This document shows, in pieces, positions 34,833 to 44,040 of a DNA stretch of 64,000 nucleotides. Made by a program: the position numbers and the translations under genes. Source of the DNA: JAHEEL01 sp963700375 (GTDB lineage Bacteria; Actinomycetota; Acidimicrobiia; Spongiisociales; UBA5794); the NCBI GenBank assembly GCA_963700375.1, contig CAVOXF010000005.1, forward strand, positions 62,001-126,000. The letters run 5' to 3'. Each line of letters opens with the position of its first letter. Positions within the stretch are counted from its first letter, which is position 1. The notes under the pieces are model-generated. The model had not been told where the DNA came from. It searched no databases and saw only the letters and a list, made by a program, of their open reading frames with translations.

Positions 34833-36242
34833 CGGCGACTCGGTCTGTGTCCCCTCGGGCAGCAACGAGTTCGTGCCCCGCGGCAGATACTCCCCCCGGC
34901 CCGGTGCACCGACGAAGTCCCCTTCGTCGACGATGACCTCGCCGCGCAGCAGGACCGTTTCGACCGATCCGCCAACCTCGGCTCCTTCGAACACCGAGTA
35001 GTCGAGGTTCATGTGGTGGGTCGCGGCGGACAGCACGTGAGTAGCCGACGGATTGTAGATGACGACGTCCGCGTCCGACCCCGGAGCGATGGTGCCCTTC
35101 CTCGGATAGAGACCTGAGATCTTGGCAGGTGTCTCCGCGGTCACTTCGATCCAGCGGGTCAGGGGGATCCAGCCCTCGACCACACCCTGGTAGACGAGGT
35201 CCATGCGATGCTCGACAACACCGAGACCGTTCGGGATCTTCCGGAAGTCTCCCCGTCCGGCTTCCTTCTGCTCCCAGGTGAAGGGACAGTGATCGGTCGC
35301 TACGGCGTCAACGCGCCCGGTCGAGATACCGGACCACAACGCGGTCTGGTGCCCTTCGGCCCGTCGGCGCAAGGGCGGCGAGCACACGAACTTCGCACCC
35401 TCGAAACCCGCCGGCACGTCCTCTTGTGAGAGCCAGAGATACTGCGGGCAGGTCTCGGCGAACACCGGCAGACCACGGTCCCTTGCCACGACGGCTTCGG
35501 CGAAGGCATCCTGCGAGGAGATGTGCACGATCACCAGCGGGCAACCCGCGATCTCGGCAAGGGCCGCAACACGATGGACCGCCTCGGATTCCATCGAAGC
35601 CGGTCGTGTCAACAGGTGGTTGATGGGGTCGGTGTCACCGTTGGCCACGGCCTCGTCGCGCAGCAGGTCGATCGCAATCCCATTCTCGGCGTGCATCATG
35701 ATCGTGGCGCCGATCGACGCCGCGACCTGCATCGCTTCGAGGATCTGACGGTCATCCGAGAGATTGACGCCCGGATACGCCGTGAAGAGTTTGAAGGTGG
35801 TCACACCCTCATGCATCATCTCCGAGAACTCGGCAAGGGTCCCCTCGTGGACGTCGGTCACCATCATGTGGAACCCGTAGTCGATGAACGAATTGCCCTC
35901 AGCCCGAGCCTTCCATTCGGCGAGCCCGTCCTTGAGCGTGCCTCCTCTGGTCTGACCGGCGTAGTCGACGATGGTCGTCGTCCCACCGATCGCCGCTGCC
36001 CGCGTGCCCGTCTCGTAAGTATCCGAGGAGGACGTTCCGGACACCGGCAACTCCATGTGGGTGTGCATGTCGACACCGCCCGGGATGACATACCTCCCAG
36101 TGGCATCGATCACGCGATCGAAGCGCTCTCGGATGGATCCCGGGGCAACGACCCCAACGATCCGCTCTCCCTCTATGAGGACGTCGGCTTCAGTTGCCGA
36201 TGCCGCCGTGACGACCGTTCCATTGCTGATCAGTGTGCGCAT
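34809..36242 (-). CDS. hydA: Dihydropyrimidinase / D-hydantoinase family cyclic amidohydrolase
   Basis: The protein has 477 residues. It has a complete binuclear centre: HTH in DMHTHMEL, the carbamylated lysine in TTFKLFTAYPGV, His in MMHAEN and VIVHISS, and Asp in ATDHCPF. It hydrolyses cyclic diamides such as dihydropyrimidines, hydantoin or allantoin-like rings. In E. coli hyuA/hydA sits in the ygeW-ygeX-yqeA cluster, and the gene here lies at the edge of the hydroxylase island. A ring-opening role in purine breakdown is therefore plausible, alongside plain pyrimidine catabolism. It is convergent with the xdhD operon. Confidence 0.93.
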   Translation of the reverse strand: MRTLISNGTVVTAASATEADVLIEGERIVGVVAPGSIRERFDRVIDATGRYVIPGGVDMHTHMELPVSGTSSSDTYETGTRAAAIGGTTTIVDYAGQTRGGTLKDGLAEWKARAEGNSFIDYGFHMMVTDVHEGTLAEFSEMMHEGVTTFKLFTAYPGVNLSDDRQILEAMQVAASIGATIMMHAENGIAIDLLRDEAVANGDTDPINHLLTRPASMESEAVHRVAALAEIAGCPLVIVHISSQDAFAEAVVARDRGLPVFAETCPQYLWLSQEDVPAGFEGAKFVCSPPLRRRAEGHQTALWSGISTGRVDAVATDHCPFTWEQKEAGRGDFRKIPNGLGVVEHRMDLVYQGVVEGWIPLTRWIEVTAETPAKISGLYPRKGTIAPGSDADVVIYNPSATHVLSAATHHMNLDYSVFEGAEVGGSVETVLLRGEVIVDEGDFVGAPGRGEYLPRGTNSLLPEGTQTESPVAGRRSG

Positions 36243-36296
36243 AGCCCCATCATGGTCGATCCACGGATCGGGTTGCGACAGGGGCCGAAGGTCAGA

Positions 36297-36611
36297 TCAC
36301 TTCTCTGGCTTGGACGAGAGCACGACATCGAATTCGAGCAGGTCGGCAGCGGTCCCGACCGGACGCCGCTCGCTCTTCGCGTGCCCCTCTGAGAAGTAGG
36401 TCGACTTGAGCCATGCGTCAAAATCCTGGGGAGTCTCCCAGTGGGTCACGACGAACCATCGGGGTTCGGCTTCAGACGTGGGTCGCAGCAATTCAAAGCC
36501 GAGGAACCCCGGCTGATCGTCGACGGACCCGAGTCGGTTCCTGAACCGCTCCAGGAGCTCATCTCCACCCTCGGGCGGCACCGTGATGGCGTTGATGCGA
36601 ACGATGGCCAT
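36297..36611 (-). CDS. Antibiotic biosynthesis monooxygenase-domain protein (HmoA/IsdG-like)
   Basis: The protein has 104 residues from ATG 36611 with AAGGAG seven bases upstream. It is a ferredoxin-like alpha-beta barrel with the pattern of small heme-degrading or quinol monooxygenases: an early Asn in VRINAITVP, GFLGFELLRP, a Trp in WFVVTHWET, and a C-terminal DFDAWLKST followed by a GHA histidine. The Asn-Trp-His set is what IsdG/HmoA enzymes use to bind and cleave heme, so heme degradation is a fair guess but not proven. The longer open frame upstream is not supported. Confidence 0.82.
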   Translation of the reverse strand: MAIVRINAITVPPEGGDELLERFRNRLGSVDDQPGFLGFELLRPTSEAEPRWFVVTHWETPQDFDAWLKSTYFSEGHAKSERRPVGTAADLLEFDVVLSSKPEK

Positions 36612-36748
36612 GGCGTATCTCCTTGATCTGCAGGTGCCAGATGATGATGCCAGAACAGAGGAACAACCCGGACTCCCGCCTGCCGACTCCTCCCGCAGAT
36701 TCTTCCCCCCAGGGTTCCTTCCCATCAACTCCTTCCCCTTGACGGAAG

Positions 36749-37965
36749 GTGGCGTGTGCACAGCAGGTTGCGGAGCGGGTCTCCACCTCGCGTCGACCGG
36801 TGGCCGAAGAATCGACGGGAGTCCTCGAGATTCTTGTTGCCACACATCGGCTTCTGTCACCGGCCGCTGATACGTTGCGGGGATGGGACACCACGATCTG
36901 GCCACTGAAACGATCGAGCAGCAACGCTCGAGGGGAAGCCGCGATCGCCCGGATCCGAGGCAAGCAGCTGTCCCAAAACCGTGTACTCGACCGTCGCCAG
37001 GCGCCGTTGCGTGACGGATACCGGTCCCTCGAGGAATGGGCCACCGCAAGGATGGACTTCGCCCCCGAGACCGCCGCGGTCCTCGTATCCACCGCCGGGC
37101 GTCTCGAAGAACTCCCCGACGTCGACGAAGCCACCACCACGGGGGCGATCGGGTTCGACCGGTCGGTTGCGGTCTGCCGCTTCGCGGGCCGTGATGACTC
37201 GTGTGACGTTCTCGATGAGATGGCGGGGTATGACATCACGGGGATGCGCAGCCGTGCCGCACGGCGACGCCGTATGTCTCGTCGTGATGAAGCGTTTGCA
37301 TTCAACGCGAGGCATCTCGTGGCGGAAGCGAACCTGGATGGGTCGGCGTGGCGATTCAACGCCCGGTTGCCTGGTGTGAACGGCCGCATCGTCATCGACG
37401 CCCCCGACGCGAGGGCCGACACCTTCCCCAGCAACCCCGGCGACACCGTGTCACGCTCCGTTCGTAGAGCCGACGCCCTCTGGTCGATCAGCGCCGACTC
37501 ACTGCAAGGCGGTGACGGCGCCACCATCGAGGCCGGCCCTCAGGTCGGGCCGAACACGATCGATGCGATCCTCTGTCACGGCATTGTTGAAGTCACCGCA
37601 GGGACCTCTGACGGCACTCCGCCCGCCCTCGGCCGTCGCAGCCGCGTCGTCTCACCCCGACTGCGCCGGTTCATCGTGGCCCGCGACGGCGGTGTCTGCA
37701 CCGGGAGGGTTACGTCAGCCGGTATCGCCTCCAGGTGCATCAGACCATCCCCTGATCCCAGGGTGGCCGTACCGACCCGGAGAACCCGTCGACGTGGTGC
37801 TGGATCCATCACCACGTCGCGAACGACGGCCAAGGCTTCACCATCGACCCCACCTTGCCACCCCAACGCAGACCACGGCCACACCTCCACATCCACGCAC
37901 CGCCCGCACTGCCTGGAGCGTGGCGTCGACCGATCCCCGAATCCCCCCGGCCACCAAGGACGGGG
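36749..37965 (+). pseudogene. Decayed DUF222/HNH endonuclease-like gene (13E12-type)
   Basis: A plus-strand frame shows the DUF222 region well (SLEEWATARMDFAPETAA, GAIGFDRSVAVCRFAG, LVAEANLDGSAWRFNARL) up to FIVARDGGVC. The HNH part then continues in another frame after a one-base deletion near 37705 (VSRYRLQVHQTIP), meets a TGA at 37753-37755, and goes on as SQGGRTDPENPSTWCWIHHHV. One histidine of the HNH motif has become Gln. The start is also unclear. Frameshift, stop and motif loss together make this a true pseudogene. The family is multicopy and mobile-like in Actinomycetota. Confidence 0.85.
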
Positions 37966-38069
37966 CGACGCAAAGGCGCGCCCGCGACGACCCGGAGGGC
38001 GTCCGGGAGCCCAAACCAACAAGATGAGGCCCGTTTGCGCCGGCTCGCAGCTACCGCGACAAACACCGC

Positions 38070-38792
38070 CTAATCGCTGTCCACCCGTCGCATAAACTCG
38101 ATCAGCGCCTCGTTCACCACGTCTGGCCGCTCGACCGGTAGGAGATGGCCGGCGCCTTCGATGATGACGGTTGTGGCGTCCCTTGCTGCCGCAGCGATCG
38201 GCTCGGCAGCCGCGGGTCTTGTCATCAGGTCTTGTTCCCCGAGGATCAGCAGCATGGGTTGGTCCAGGCGAGCCGCAACCGATGACGCTCCCGGGTACTC
38301 ATCACACGCGGTGAGGTCCGCAAAGGCAACTCCGGGTTGTGCACGCCGGAGGATGTCCAGCGTGTTCTTGACCTTCCACTCCGGCTGTCCGATCGGATCA
38401 CGGGCGTGCATCCACTTCCCCATCGTCGCCATGTACGACTCGTCGCCTTCGGCGACCGCAGCCAGAAGGTCGGAGTTCACCGGCATCCGCTCCGAGACTC
38501 CGATCAGCGTCACCGATCTCACGAGGTCGGGCCGGGCCGCCGCCGCCTCGAGCACCACAAGCGCCCCCATCGAGTGCCCGACGAGATGAACCGATTCACC
38601 GAGGAACTGGAGGTAGGCGAGGAGCCACCCGGCGTAGCCCTTCGCCGACGACGACGGCTCGCCACCGGAGTCTCCGTGCCCCGGCAGGTCCACAGCAATC
38701 GGAATGAAGCCTGATTCCGAGAGCGCCGCGGCCTGGTACCGCCATACGGAGCCATCCATGGCGGCGCCGTGCACGAGAACGACAGTGCTCAC
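38070..38792 (-). CDS. Alpha/beta hydrolase
   Basis: The protein has 240 residues. It starts MSTVVLVHGAAMDGSVW with the oxyanion-hole HG. The nucleophile elbow is GHSMGA, the acid is in LGEQDLMTRP, and the catalytic histidine is in GAGHLLPVE. The fold and triad are complete; the substrate is unknown (esterase, thioesterase or C-C hydrolase). Its ATG overlaps the MaoC gene stop by four bases, so the two probably act together on an acyl or enoyl compound. Confidence 0.9.
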   Translation of the reverse strand: MSTVVLVHGAAMDGSVWRYQAAALSESGFIPIAVDLPGHGDSGGEPSSSAKGYAGWLLAYLQFLGESVHLVGHSMGALVVLEAAAARPDLVRSVTLIGVSERMPVNSDLLAAVAEGDESYMATMGKWMHARDPIGQPEWKVKNTLDILRRAQPGVAFADLTACDEYPGASSVAARLDQPMLLILGEQDLMTRPAAAEPIAAAARDATTVIIEGAGHLLPVERPDVVNEALIEFMRRVDSD

Positions 38793-39247
38793 GCGGTGAA
38801 GAACAGTGTCAACGCCTCGACGATGAGCGCCGGGCGATCTGCTCCCTCGATCTCAACGGTCACCTCGTTCTTGAGGAGCCAACGTCCAGGGCCCTTCTCC
38901 GTGACCTCGACGAGCCGCGCCCGCCCTCGAATTCGGCTCCCGACCTTGACCGGTTCAATGAATCTCAGCTTGTCGGTGCCGTAGTTCACCGCCATCACCA
39001 TCCGATCTGGTGCGACCATGGATGCCATGAGCATCGGTGTCGTCAACGAGAGTGTCAGGAACCCGTGTGCAATCGTCGAGCCAAATGGGGTTTGTGCAGC
39101 AGCTTCCGAATCGACGTGGATGAACTGGTGGTCCATCGTGGCATCAGCGAACGCATTGATCCGTTCCTGATCGATCGTGAGCCAGTCGGAAACACCGGTC
39201 TCTTCACCGATACGACTCGCAAGCTCCTCAGCCGGGATGATCTGCAC
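38789..39247 (-). CDS. MaoC-like hydratase
   Basis: The protein has 152 residues with a hot-dog fold. The hydratase motif FADATMDHQFIHVD contains the Asp and His used by (R)-specific enoyl-CoA hydratases, followed by FGSTIAHGFLTLSL. It resembles the NodN/MaoC group that hydrates enoyl-CoA thioesters. It is the first gene of a two-gene unit with the alpha/beta hydrolase. It is divergent from the nuclease lipoprotein gene. Confidence 0.92.
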   Translation of the reverse strand: MQIIPAEELASRIGEETGVSDWLTIDQERINAFADATMDHQFIHVDSEAAAQTPFGSTIAHGFLTLSLTTPMLMASMVAPDRMVMAVNYGTDKLRFIEPVKVGSRIRGRARLVEVTEKGPGRWLLKNEVTVEIEGADRPALIVEALTLFFTA

Positions 39248-39366
39248 GTCGACTCCTGTCGCTTGATGACCTCAGGGTAGGTTCTCCGAGCGACCGGGCC
39301 GGACATCCTGCCCGCCAGGGCGAAAGCCGTGCGCAAACGGAGGTGGCCGGTACCGTATCAGCAATC

Positions 39367-40284
39367 ATGAGAGCCATCGCCGCCACCCTGATCTGCCTAG
39401 CGATCTGGCTTGGCGCGTGTACCTCGGGTCCGGAGATCGAAACGACCGAGGACCCCACCACGCTTCCGGCGGGAGAGACATCGAGTTCGACCACGGAGAT
39501 CACCCTGCCATCCGCAGAGGAGGTAGAGCGTGGAACGGTCGACGGCGTTGTCGACGGTGACACGCTGCAAGCGGTTGTGAACGGCGAGCGGGTCGAGATC
39601 CAACTCATCGGTGTGAGCGCCCCGGACGCCGAGGACTGCTACGGCGCCGAATCCCGCACCGAACTCTCGACGTTCGTGGCCGGTAGAACCGTGGTGCTGG
39701 CGGCCGACGGTCCCGATGTTGACAGTGCGGGGCTGCTCCTGCGATACGTCATACTCGACAGCACTCCGCCGGTTCTCGTGAACGCCGAACTCGTGTCGTC
39801 CGGAGCGGTGATCCCCACCCACAGTGACCATGCCCAGCAAGAGGACTTCCTGAGCCGGGGCGATCGCGCCTATGCCTCCGGAAAGGGGCTATGGGGAACG
39901 TTCGTCTGCGGCCAGGCGGGCGACGGCGCCTCCCCGGACCGTCCTCAGCTCCGCGTCGGTGAGATCTCCCTGACCCCGACCGGCACCGGCGAGACCGACC
40001 TCACCAAGGAACAGTTCCAGATCGTGAACCAGTCATACACCGCCGTCGACATGAGCGGTTGGCTCGTGCGGAACGAGACCGGTGAGCGGTACTTGGAGTT
40101 CCCGAACGGAACGTCGGTCGCCGCGGGCGGATCGCTGAACGTCGTGACAGGATGCGGGAACGCTTCAGGGGACGCCCTCTATTGGTGTTCCGAGACCCCC
40201 GTGTGGTCTCCGGCATCAAACACGATCATCCTGCGCGACCAACTCGGCAACGTCGTGGACCGGCGCCCGTACAAAGTCGAGTAG
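39367..40284 (+). CDS. Lipoprotein with thermonuclease (SNase) and lamin-tail domains
   Basis: The protein has 305 residues from ATG 39367. A lipoprotein signal peptide ends in the lipobox LGAC at about residue 18, followed by a Ser/Thr-rich linker. A staphylococcal-nuclease-like domain covers about 52-165 (DGVVDGDTLQAVVNGERVEIQLIG begins it, shown here only in part). The usual second catalytic region is degenerate, with LLLRYVIL in place of a clear R-x-L pattern. The C-terminal 110 residues form a lamin-tail-like beta domain (FQIVNQSYTAVDMSGWLV). It would sit on the outer face of the membrane and may bind or cut extracellular DNA. GTG 39343 is an alternative but poorer start. Confidence 0.82.
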   Translation: MRAIAATLICLAIWLGACTSGPEIETTEDPTTLPAGETSSSTTEITLPSAEEVERGTVDGVVDGDTLQAVVNGERVEIQLIGVSAPDAEDCYGAESRTELSTFVAGRTVVLAADGPDVDSAGLLLRYVILDSTPPVLVNAELVSSGAVIPTHSDHAQQEDFLSRGDRAYASGKGLWGTFVCGQAGDGASPDRPQLRVGEISLTPTGTGETDLTKEQFQIVNQSYTAVDMSGWLVRNETGERYLEFPNGTSVAAGGSLNVVTGCGNASGDALYWCSETPVWSPASNTIILRDQLGNVVDRRPYKVE

Positions 40285-40288
40285 CCCT

Positions 40289-41845
40289 CTACGCCCCCGC
40301 TATCCGCCGCGCGACGGTCTTCATCTCCATGAACAGCCGCAGGTAGTCGGGTCCGCCCGCCTTGGCGTTCGAGCCCGACATGTTGAACCCTCCGAACGGC
40401 TGGATCCCGACCAGGGCGCCGGTGATCTTGCGGTTGATGTAGAGGTTGCCGACGTGGAAGTCGCGACGGGCCCGCGCAATGCGTTCCTCGTCGGCAGAGT
40501 GGAGTCCGCCGGTCAACCCGTACTCCGTTCCGTTCGCCACGGCAAGCGCCTCGTCGAAATCATCAACCCGAATCATCGAAAGCACCGGCCCGAAGATCTC
40601 GTGCTGGGCGAGTCGGTGGTGTGGCCGGACATCGGAGAAGATGGTCGGCTCGATGAAATAGCCGCCGTTCAGGGACACCGGATTCCCTCCGAAGATGAGC
40701 GTCGCCTCGGAACCACCCCGTTCGATCTCTCCGAGGATTGACCGATACTGGTCTTCTGAGATCACAGGGCCAACGGCGTGGTTATCGACAGGAGACCCCA
40801 CGCTCAGGGCCCCCGCCCGTTCGAGCACCTTGTCCACGACTTCGTCATACACCGAGTTCACGACGATGAGACGCGAGCATGCCGAGCACTTCTGGCCCTG
40901 GAACCCGAACGCCGAGCGCACCGCGTCGGCGGCGGCAGCGTCGAGATCGGCCGTCTCGTCGATGATGAGGGCGTCCTTGCCGCCCATCTCCATGTATGCC
41001 CGCTTCAACCACTTCTGGCCGTCGTGCACCCGTGCGGCGCGTTCGGCGATACGGAGTCCGACTTCTTTGGAGCCGGTGAAGTTGACGAACCGTGTGGTTG
41101 GATCGTCCACGAGTGCGTCCCCCACCCGCGCCCCCGGCCCCGGCAGGAAGTTGACGACGCCGCCCGGGAACCCCGCCTCTTCGATCACCTTCATGAACCC
41201 CCATCCGACGAGCGGCGTGTTCGACGCCGGCTTCAGGACGACCGTGTTGCCGGCCGCCACCGGACCGAGGGTCATGCCGACAAGGATCGCCAACGGGAAG
41301 TTCCACGGCGGAATCACCACGCCGGCGCCGATCGGCTGCAACCACGATTCGTTGATCTCACCCGGATACTCCGAGACCGGAACCGGTTCGTCCATCGCGA
41401 GGGCCTGGTGCGCGTAGTAGCGGCAGAAGTCGACGGCCTCGGCCACGTCTGCCTCGGCCTCGGCCCAGTTCTTCCCCGCTTCATAGGTCTGCCAGGCGGC
41501 GAATTCGTATATCCGACCCGCGATCAGATCGCCGACACGATGCACGAGCGCAGCTCGCTCCGCGGCCGGCCGACGGGACCACCCGGGGAATGCCTCCCAC
41601 GCCGCGGCAAGTGCCTCCGTGGCCTGGTGCTGCGTTGCCGACGACACGGTACCGACAAGGCGAGCCGGTTGCGACGGGTCGATGCTGTTGATCGCATCGT
41701 CCGTGGTGACCTCCAGGCCGCCGATCACGAGGGGTGCATGGCCTCCGAGTTGCGCCGAGACGCGCTCCAGGGCATCACGATACGCGGCGGCAGAAGCCTG
41801 GTCGGCGAAGTCGGAGTAGGTCAGCGACTGGTACGGCGGCAACAT
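40289..41845 (-). CDS. pruA: 1-pyrroline-5-carboxylate (L-glutamate gamma-semialdehyde) dehydrogenase
   Basis: The protein has 518 residues, typical of the single-domain RocA/PruA form. It oxidises glutamate semialdehyde to glutamate in proline and arginine catabolism. Motifs include IPPWNFPLAILVGM, FTGSKEVGLRI, the glutamate in MEMGGKDALII and the catalytic cysteine in GFQGQKCSACSR. The C-terminal PFGGFNMSGSNAKAGG is also characteristic. No proline dehydrogenase is adjacent. It ends four bases after the convergent nuclease lipoprotein gene stops. Confidence 0.93.
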   Translation of the reverse strand: MLPPYQSLTYSDFADQASAAAYRDALERVSAQLGGHAPLVIGGLEVTTDDAINSIDPSQPARLVGTVSSATQHQATEALAAAWEAFPGWSRRPAAERAALVHRVGDLIAGRIYEFAAWQTYEAGKNWAEAEADVAEAVDFCRYYAHQALAMDEPVPVSEYPGEINESWLQPIGAGVVIPPWNFPLAILVGMTLGPVAAGNTVVLKPASNTPLVGWGFMKVIEEAGFPGGVVNFLPGPGARVGDALVDDPTTRFVNFTGSKEVGLRIAERAARVHDGQKWLKRAYMEMGGKDALIIDETADLDAAAADAVRSAFGFQGQKCSACSRLIVVNSVYDEVVDKVLERAGALSVGSPVDNHAVGPVISEDQYRSILGEIERGGSEATLIFGGNPVSLNGGYFIEPTIFSDVRPHHRLAQHEIFGPVLSMIRVDDFDEALAVANGTEYGLTGGLHSADEERIARARRDFHVGNLYINRKITGALVGIQPFGGFNMSGSNAKAGGPDYLRLFMEMKTVARRIAGA

Positions 41846-41941
41846 CGTGTCTCCTGACGTCGACTACGACTGCGATGCTACGCCGAAATCGTCTGGACGC
41901 CAGAGTCGAGGGACCGTTCAAGGCGCGAACGAAACGTACCG

Positions 41942-42343
41942 ATGATGATTCCCATGCGGCCCTCTGTGCTGGTAATCGAGGACTCCGCCAGTGTGCGGCG
42001 GTTGATCGACGTGTGCCTACGCCCGACCGGGGCTGAGATCCGGTCGGCCGAGGACGGTCTGTTGGGTCTCGAGGCGGCCTGGTCGGCGGTGCCGGACGTC
42101 ATTGTCCTCGACATCGGTCTCCCCGGTCTCGACGGCTGGGGGGTCCTCTCTCGACTCCGGGCCGACGCCCGCACCAGCGAGGTCCAGGTACTCATCCTCA
42201 CGGCGCACGCCCAACCGGAGATGGCCGATCGTGCGGCGGCCGACGGTGCCGACGCCTTCATGACCAAGCCTTTCCGCCCGGATGATCTCAGAGAGACGAT
42301 CGAGTCGCTCATCGACGTGGCCCACTCAACCGCAACCGCCTAG
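41942..42343 (+). CDS. Single-domain response regulator (CheY-like receiver)
   Basis: The protein has up to 133 residues. The receiver fold has the acidic pocket IEDSASVRR, the phospho-acceptor Asp in VIVLDIGLPGLDGWG, the Thr in LILTAHA and the Lys in FMTKPFRPDD. There is no output domain, so it would act by protein contact or in a phosphorelay. ATG 41942, 41945 and 41954 are all possible starts. No histidine kinase is nearby. It overlaps the convergent phosphoribosyltransferase gene by four bases. Confidence 0.9.
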   Translation: MMIPMRPSVLVIEDSASVRRLIDVCLRPTGAEIRSAEDGLLGLEAAWSAVPDVIVLDIGLPGLDGWGVLSRLRADARTSEVQVLILTAHAQPEMADRAAADGADAFMTKPFRPDDLRETIESLIDVAHSTATA

Positions 42344-42993
42344 TCACCACATCGGAACCGTTCAAGCGTCTCGATGACCGTCTCCTCCGAGACCTGGCTG
42401 AAATCGTCGTACCACGCACCGACCGCGAAGAACGCCGCAGGTTGAAGGGGACATACCACCGCGTCGACAACCGCGCCGAGCCGTTGAATCGTCTCCGGCG
42501 GACCAACCGGGATTGCTGCGACGATCTGCTCTGCACCGGATCGGGCGACCAGCATGAGCGCCACCTCGAGCGTTGACCCTGTGGCTACACCGTCGTCCAC
42601 CACGATGCACACCCTGCCGGTCGGCGGCATCGGCGCACGGTTGCGGCGAAGCTCGTGTGCTCTGCGCTCAACAGCGGCCTGCTGGCGACGCCGCTCCGTC
42701 TCGACGTAGTCGGCACCGACGCCGAGTCGCTCGACCAAGGCATCATCGAGAATGATGGTCCCGTCCTCGGCGACGGCCCCGATGGCGTACTCGGGATTGC
42801 CGGGTGCTCCAAGCTTGTGCGCCACCAGCACATCGAGATCTCCTTCGATGCGATCGGCAATCACCGCAGCGACAGGCACCCCTCCGCGGGGAATCCCGAG
42901 AACAAGGGGCCTCGTGTCCCGACTGATCAGGCCTCCGGCGTCGATCGCCTCGGCAAGGCGCTCTCCGGCATCGAGACGGTTCCGATACCTCAT
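42340..42993 (-). CDS. Phosphoribosyltransferase-family protein
   Basis: The protein has 217 residues. The PRPP-binding loop is CIVVDDGVATGSTLEVAL, preceded by VLGIPRGGVPVAAVIAD and LGAPGNPEYAIGAVAEDG. That combination marks a widespread family of PRTase-like proteins whose substrate is not established and which is often found with stress or dienelactone hydrolase genes. It is complete and soluble. Confidence 0.88.
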   Translation of the reverse strand: MRYRNRLDAGERLAEAIDAGGLISRDTRPLVLGIPRGGVPVAAVIADRIEGDLDVLVAHKLGAPGNPEYAIGAVAEDGTIILDDALVERLGVGADYVETERRRQQAAVERRAHELRRNRAPMPPTGRVCIVVDDGVATGSTLEVALMLVARSGAEQIVAAIPVGPPETIQRLGAVVDAVVCPLQPAAFFAVGAWYDDFSQVSEETVIETLERFRCGD

Positions 42994-43092
42994 GCTTCGA
43001 GCGTACCTCGCCCCTTCCGCCGACCCGACGATTCGCGTGGGTCACGCCGGCCGGGGAGACGGCAGACCAAAGGCGACCGTACCCTCCCGAGA

Positions 43093-44037
43093 ATGCGACG
43101 ACTTCTCCTTCTCGCCAACCCGTCGGCGTCCGGCTTCACCGGCGCGATCCATCGGGAGGTGATCGCCGAACTCTCGACATCGTTCGATGTCGACTCGGAG
43201 TGGCCCCACAATCCTGCGGAAACCCGCGAGTACGCGGCCCACGCGGCATCCAACGGATACGCCATCGTCGCAGCAATGGGCGGTGATGGCGTTGTCCACC
43301 ATGCAGCGAACGGTGCTGCCGGCACCGCGGCGGCTCTCGCGATCATCCCTGTTGGTACAACGAACGTCGTCGCTCGGATCTTCGGCCTGCCAAGGAAGCC
43401 CAAGAAGGCGGCAGCGGCGATCGCGGTGCTCCCGTCCGTGCCAACCCGCCTCGCCCGCATCGAGTCGACATTCGAGGAAGAAACGGCCATCGAGTACGCG
43501 ACCTTCGCCGTCGGGGTTGGCTACGACGCAGATGTCGTCGAACGAGCCGAGCGCCGGCCGCACTCGAAACTGAAGTTCGGTGGTGTCCACTACGCGGAGT
43601 CCGCAATCTCGGCTCTCCTCCATGATTGGCGAGGCCGGCCGGCAAATCTCCGCGTCGAGGTCGACGGTGTTCGGGTCGACGGCGTTGCTGCGCTCACGCA
43701 GGTTCATCACCCGTACACCTACTTCGGGAAGGTGCCCCTCCACATCACGCACGAGCCGGTCGACGGACTCGCTGCCGTGGTCGCTGAGGATCTCGAGGTG
43801 CACCGCGCTGCGGAGATCTTCGCAAGGGCGATCCTGCGTCGACCGCTCTCCAAACATCTGCGAGCGCCCGTGTTCAGCAGTTTCGAACGGATGACGATCG
43901 ATGCGGATCCGCCGACCCCGTTGCAGGCGGACGGCGAACACCTCGGCCGTACCTCCCATGTCGAGATCACTCCGGCACGCGATGCATTGCTCGTGGTCCG
44001 CGACCCTGGGTGGTCCTGCACCGAGACCGGGGAATAG
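43093..44037 (+). CDS. Diacylglycerol kinase-family lipid kinase
   Basis: The protein has 314 residues from ATG 43093. It begins LLLANPSASGF and has the kinase signature MGGDGVVHHAANG followed by IPVGTTNVVARIFGL. The canonical GGDGT-x-x-E motif is altered, with Val for Thr and His for Glu, but the GTxN segment is kept. Actinobacterial relatives phosphorylate diacylglycerol, sphingoid bases or other lipids. A long open frame upstream (from 42655) is the shadow of the opposite-strand phosphoribosyltransferase. Confidence 0.85.
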   Translation: MRRLLLLANPSASGFTGAIHREVIAELSTSFDVDSEWPHNPAETREYAAHAASNGYAIVAAMGGDGVVHHAANGAAGTAAALAIIPVGTTNVVARIFGLPRKPKKAAAAIAVLPSVPTRLARIESTFEEETAIEYATFAVGVGYDADVVERAERRPHSKLKFGGVHYAESAISALLHDWRGRPANLRVEVDGVRVDGVAALTQVHHPYTYFGKVPLHITHEPVDGLAAVVAEDLEVHRAAEIFARAILRRPLSKHLRAPVFSSFERMTIDADPPTPLQADGEHLGRTSHVEITPARDALLVVRDPGWSCTETGE

Positions 44038-44040
44038 CCG

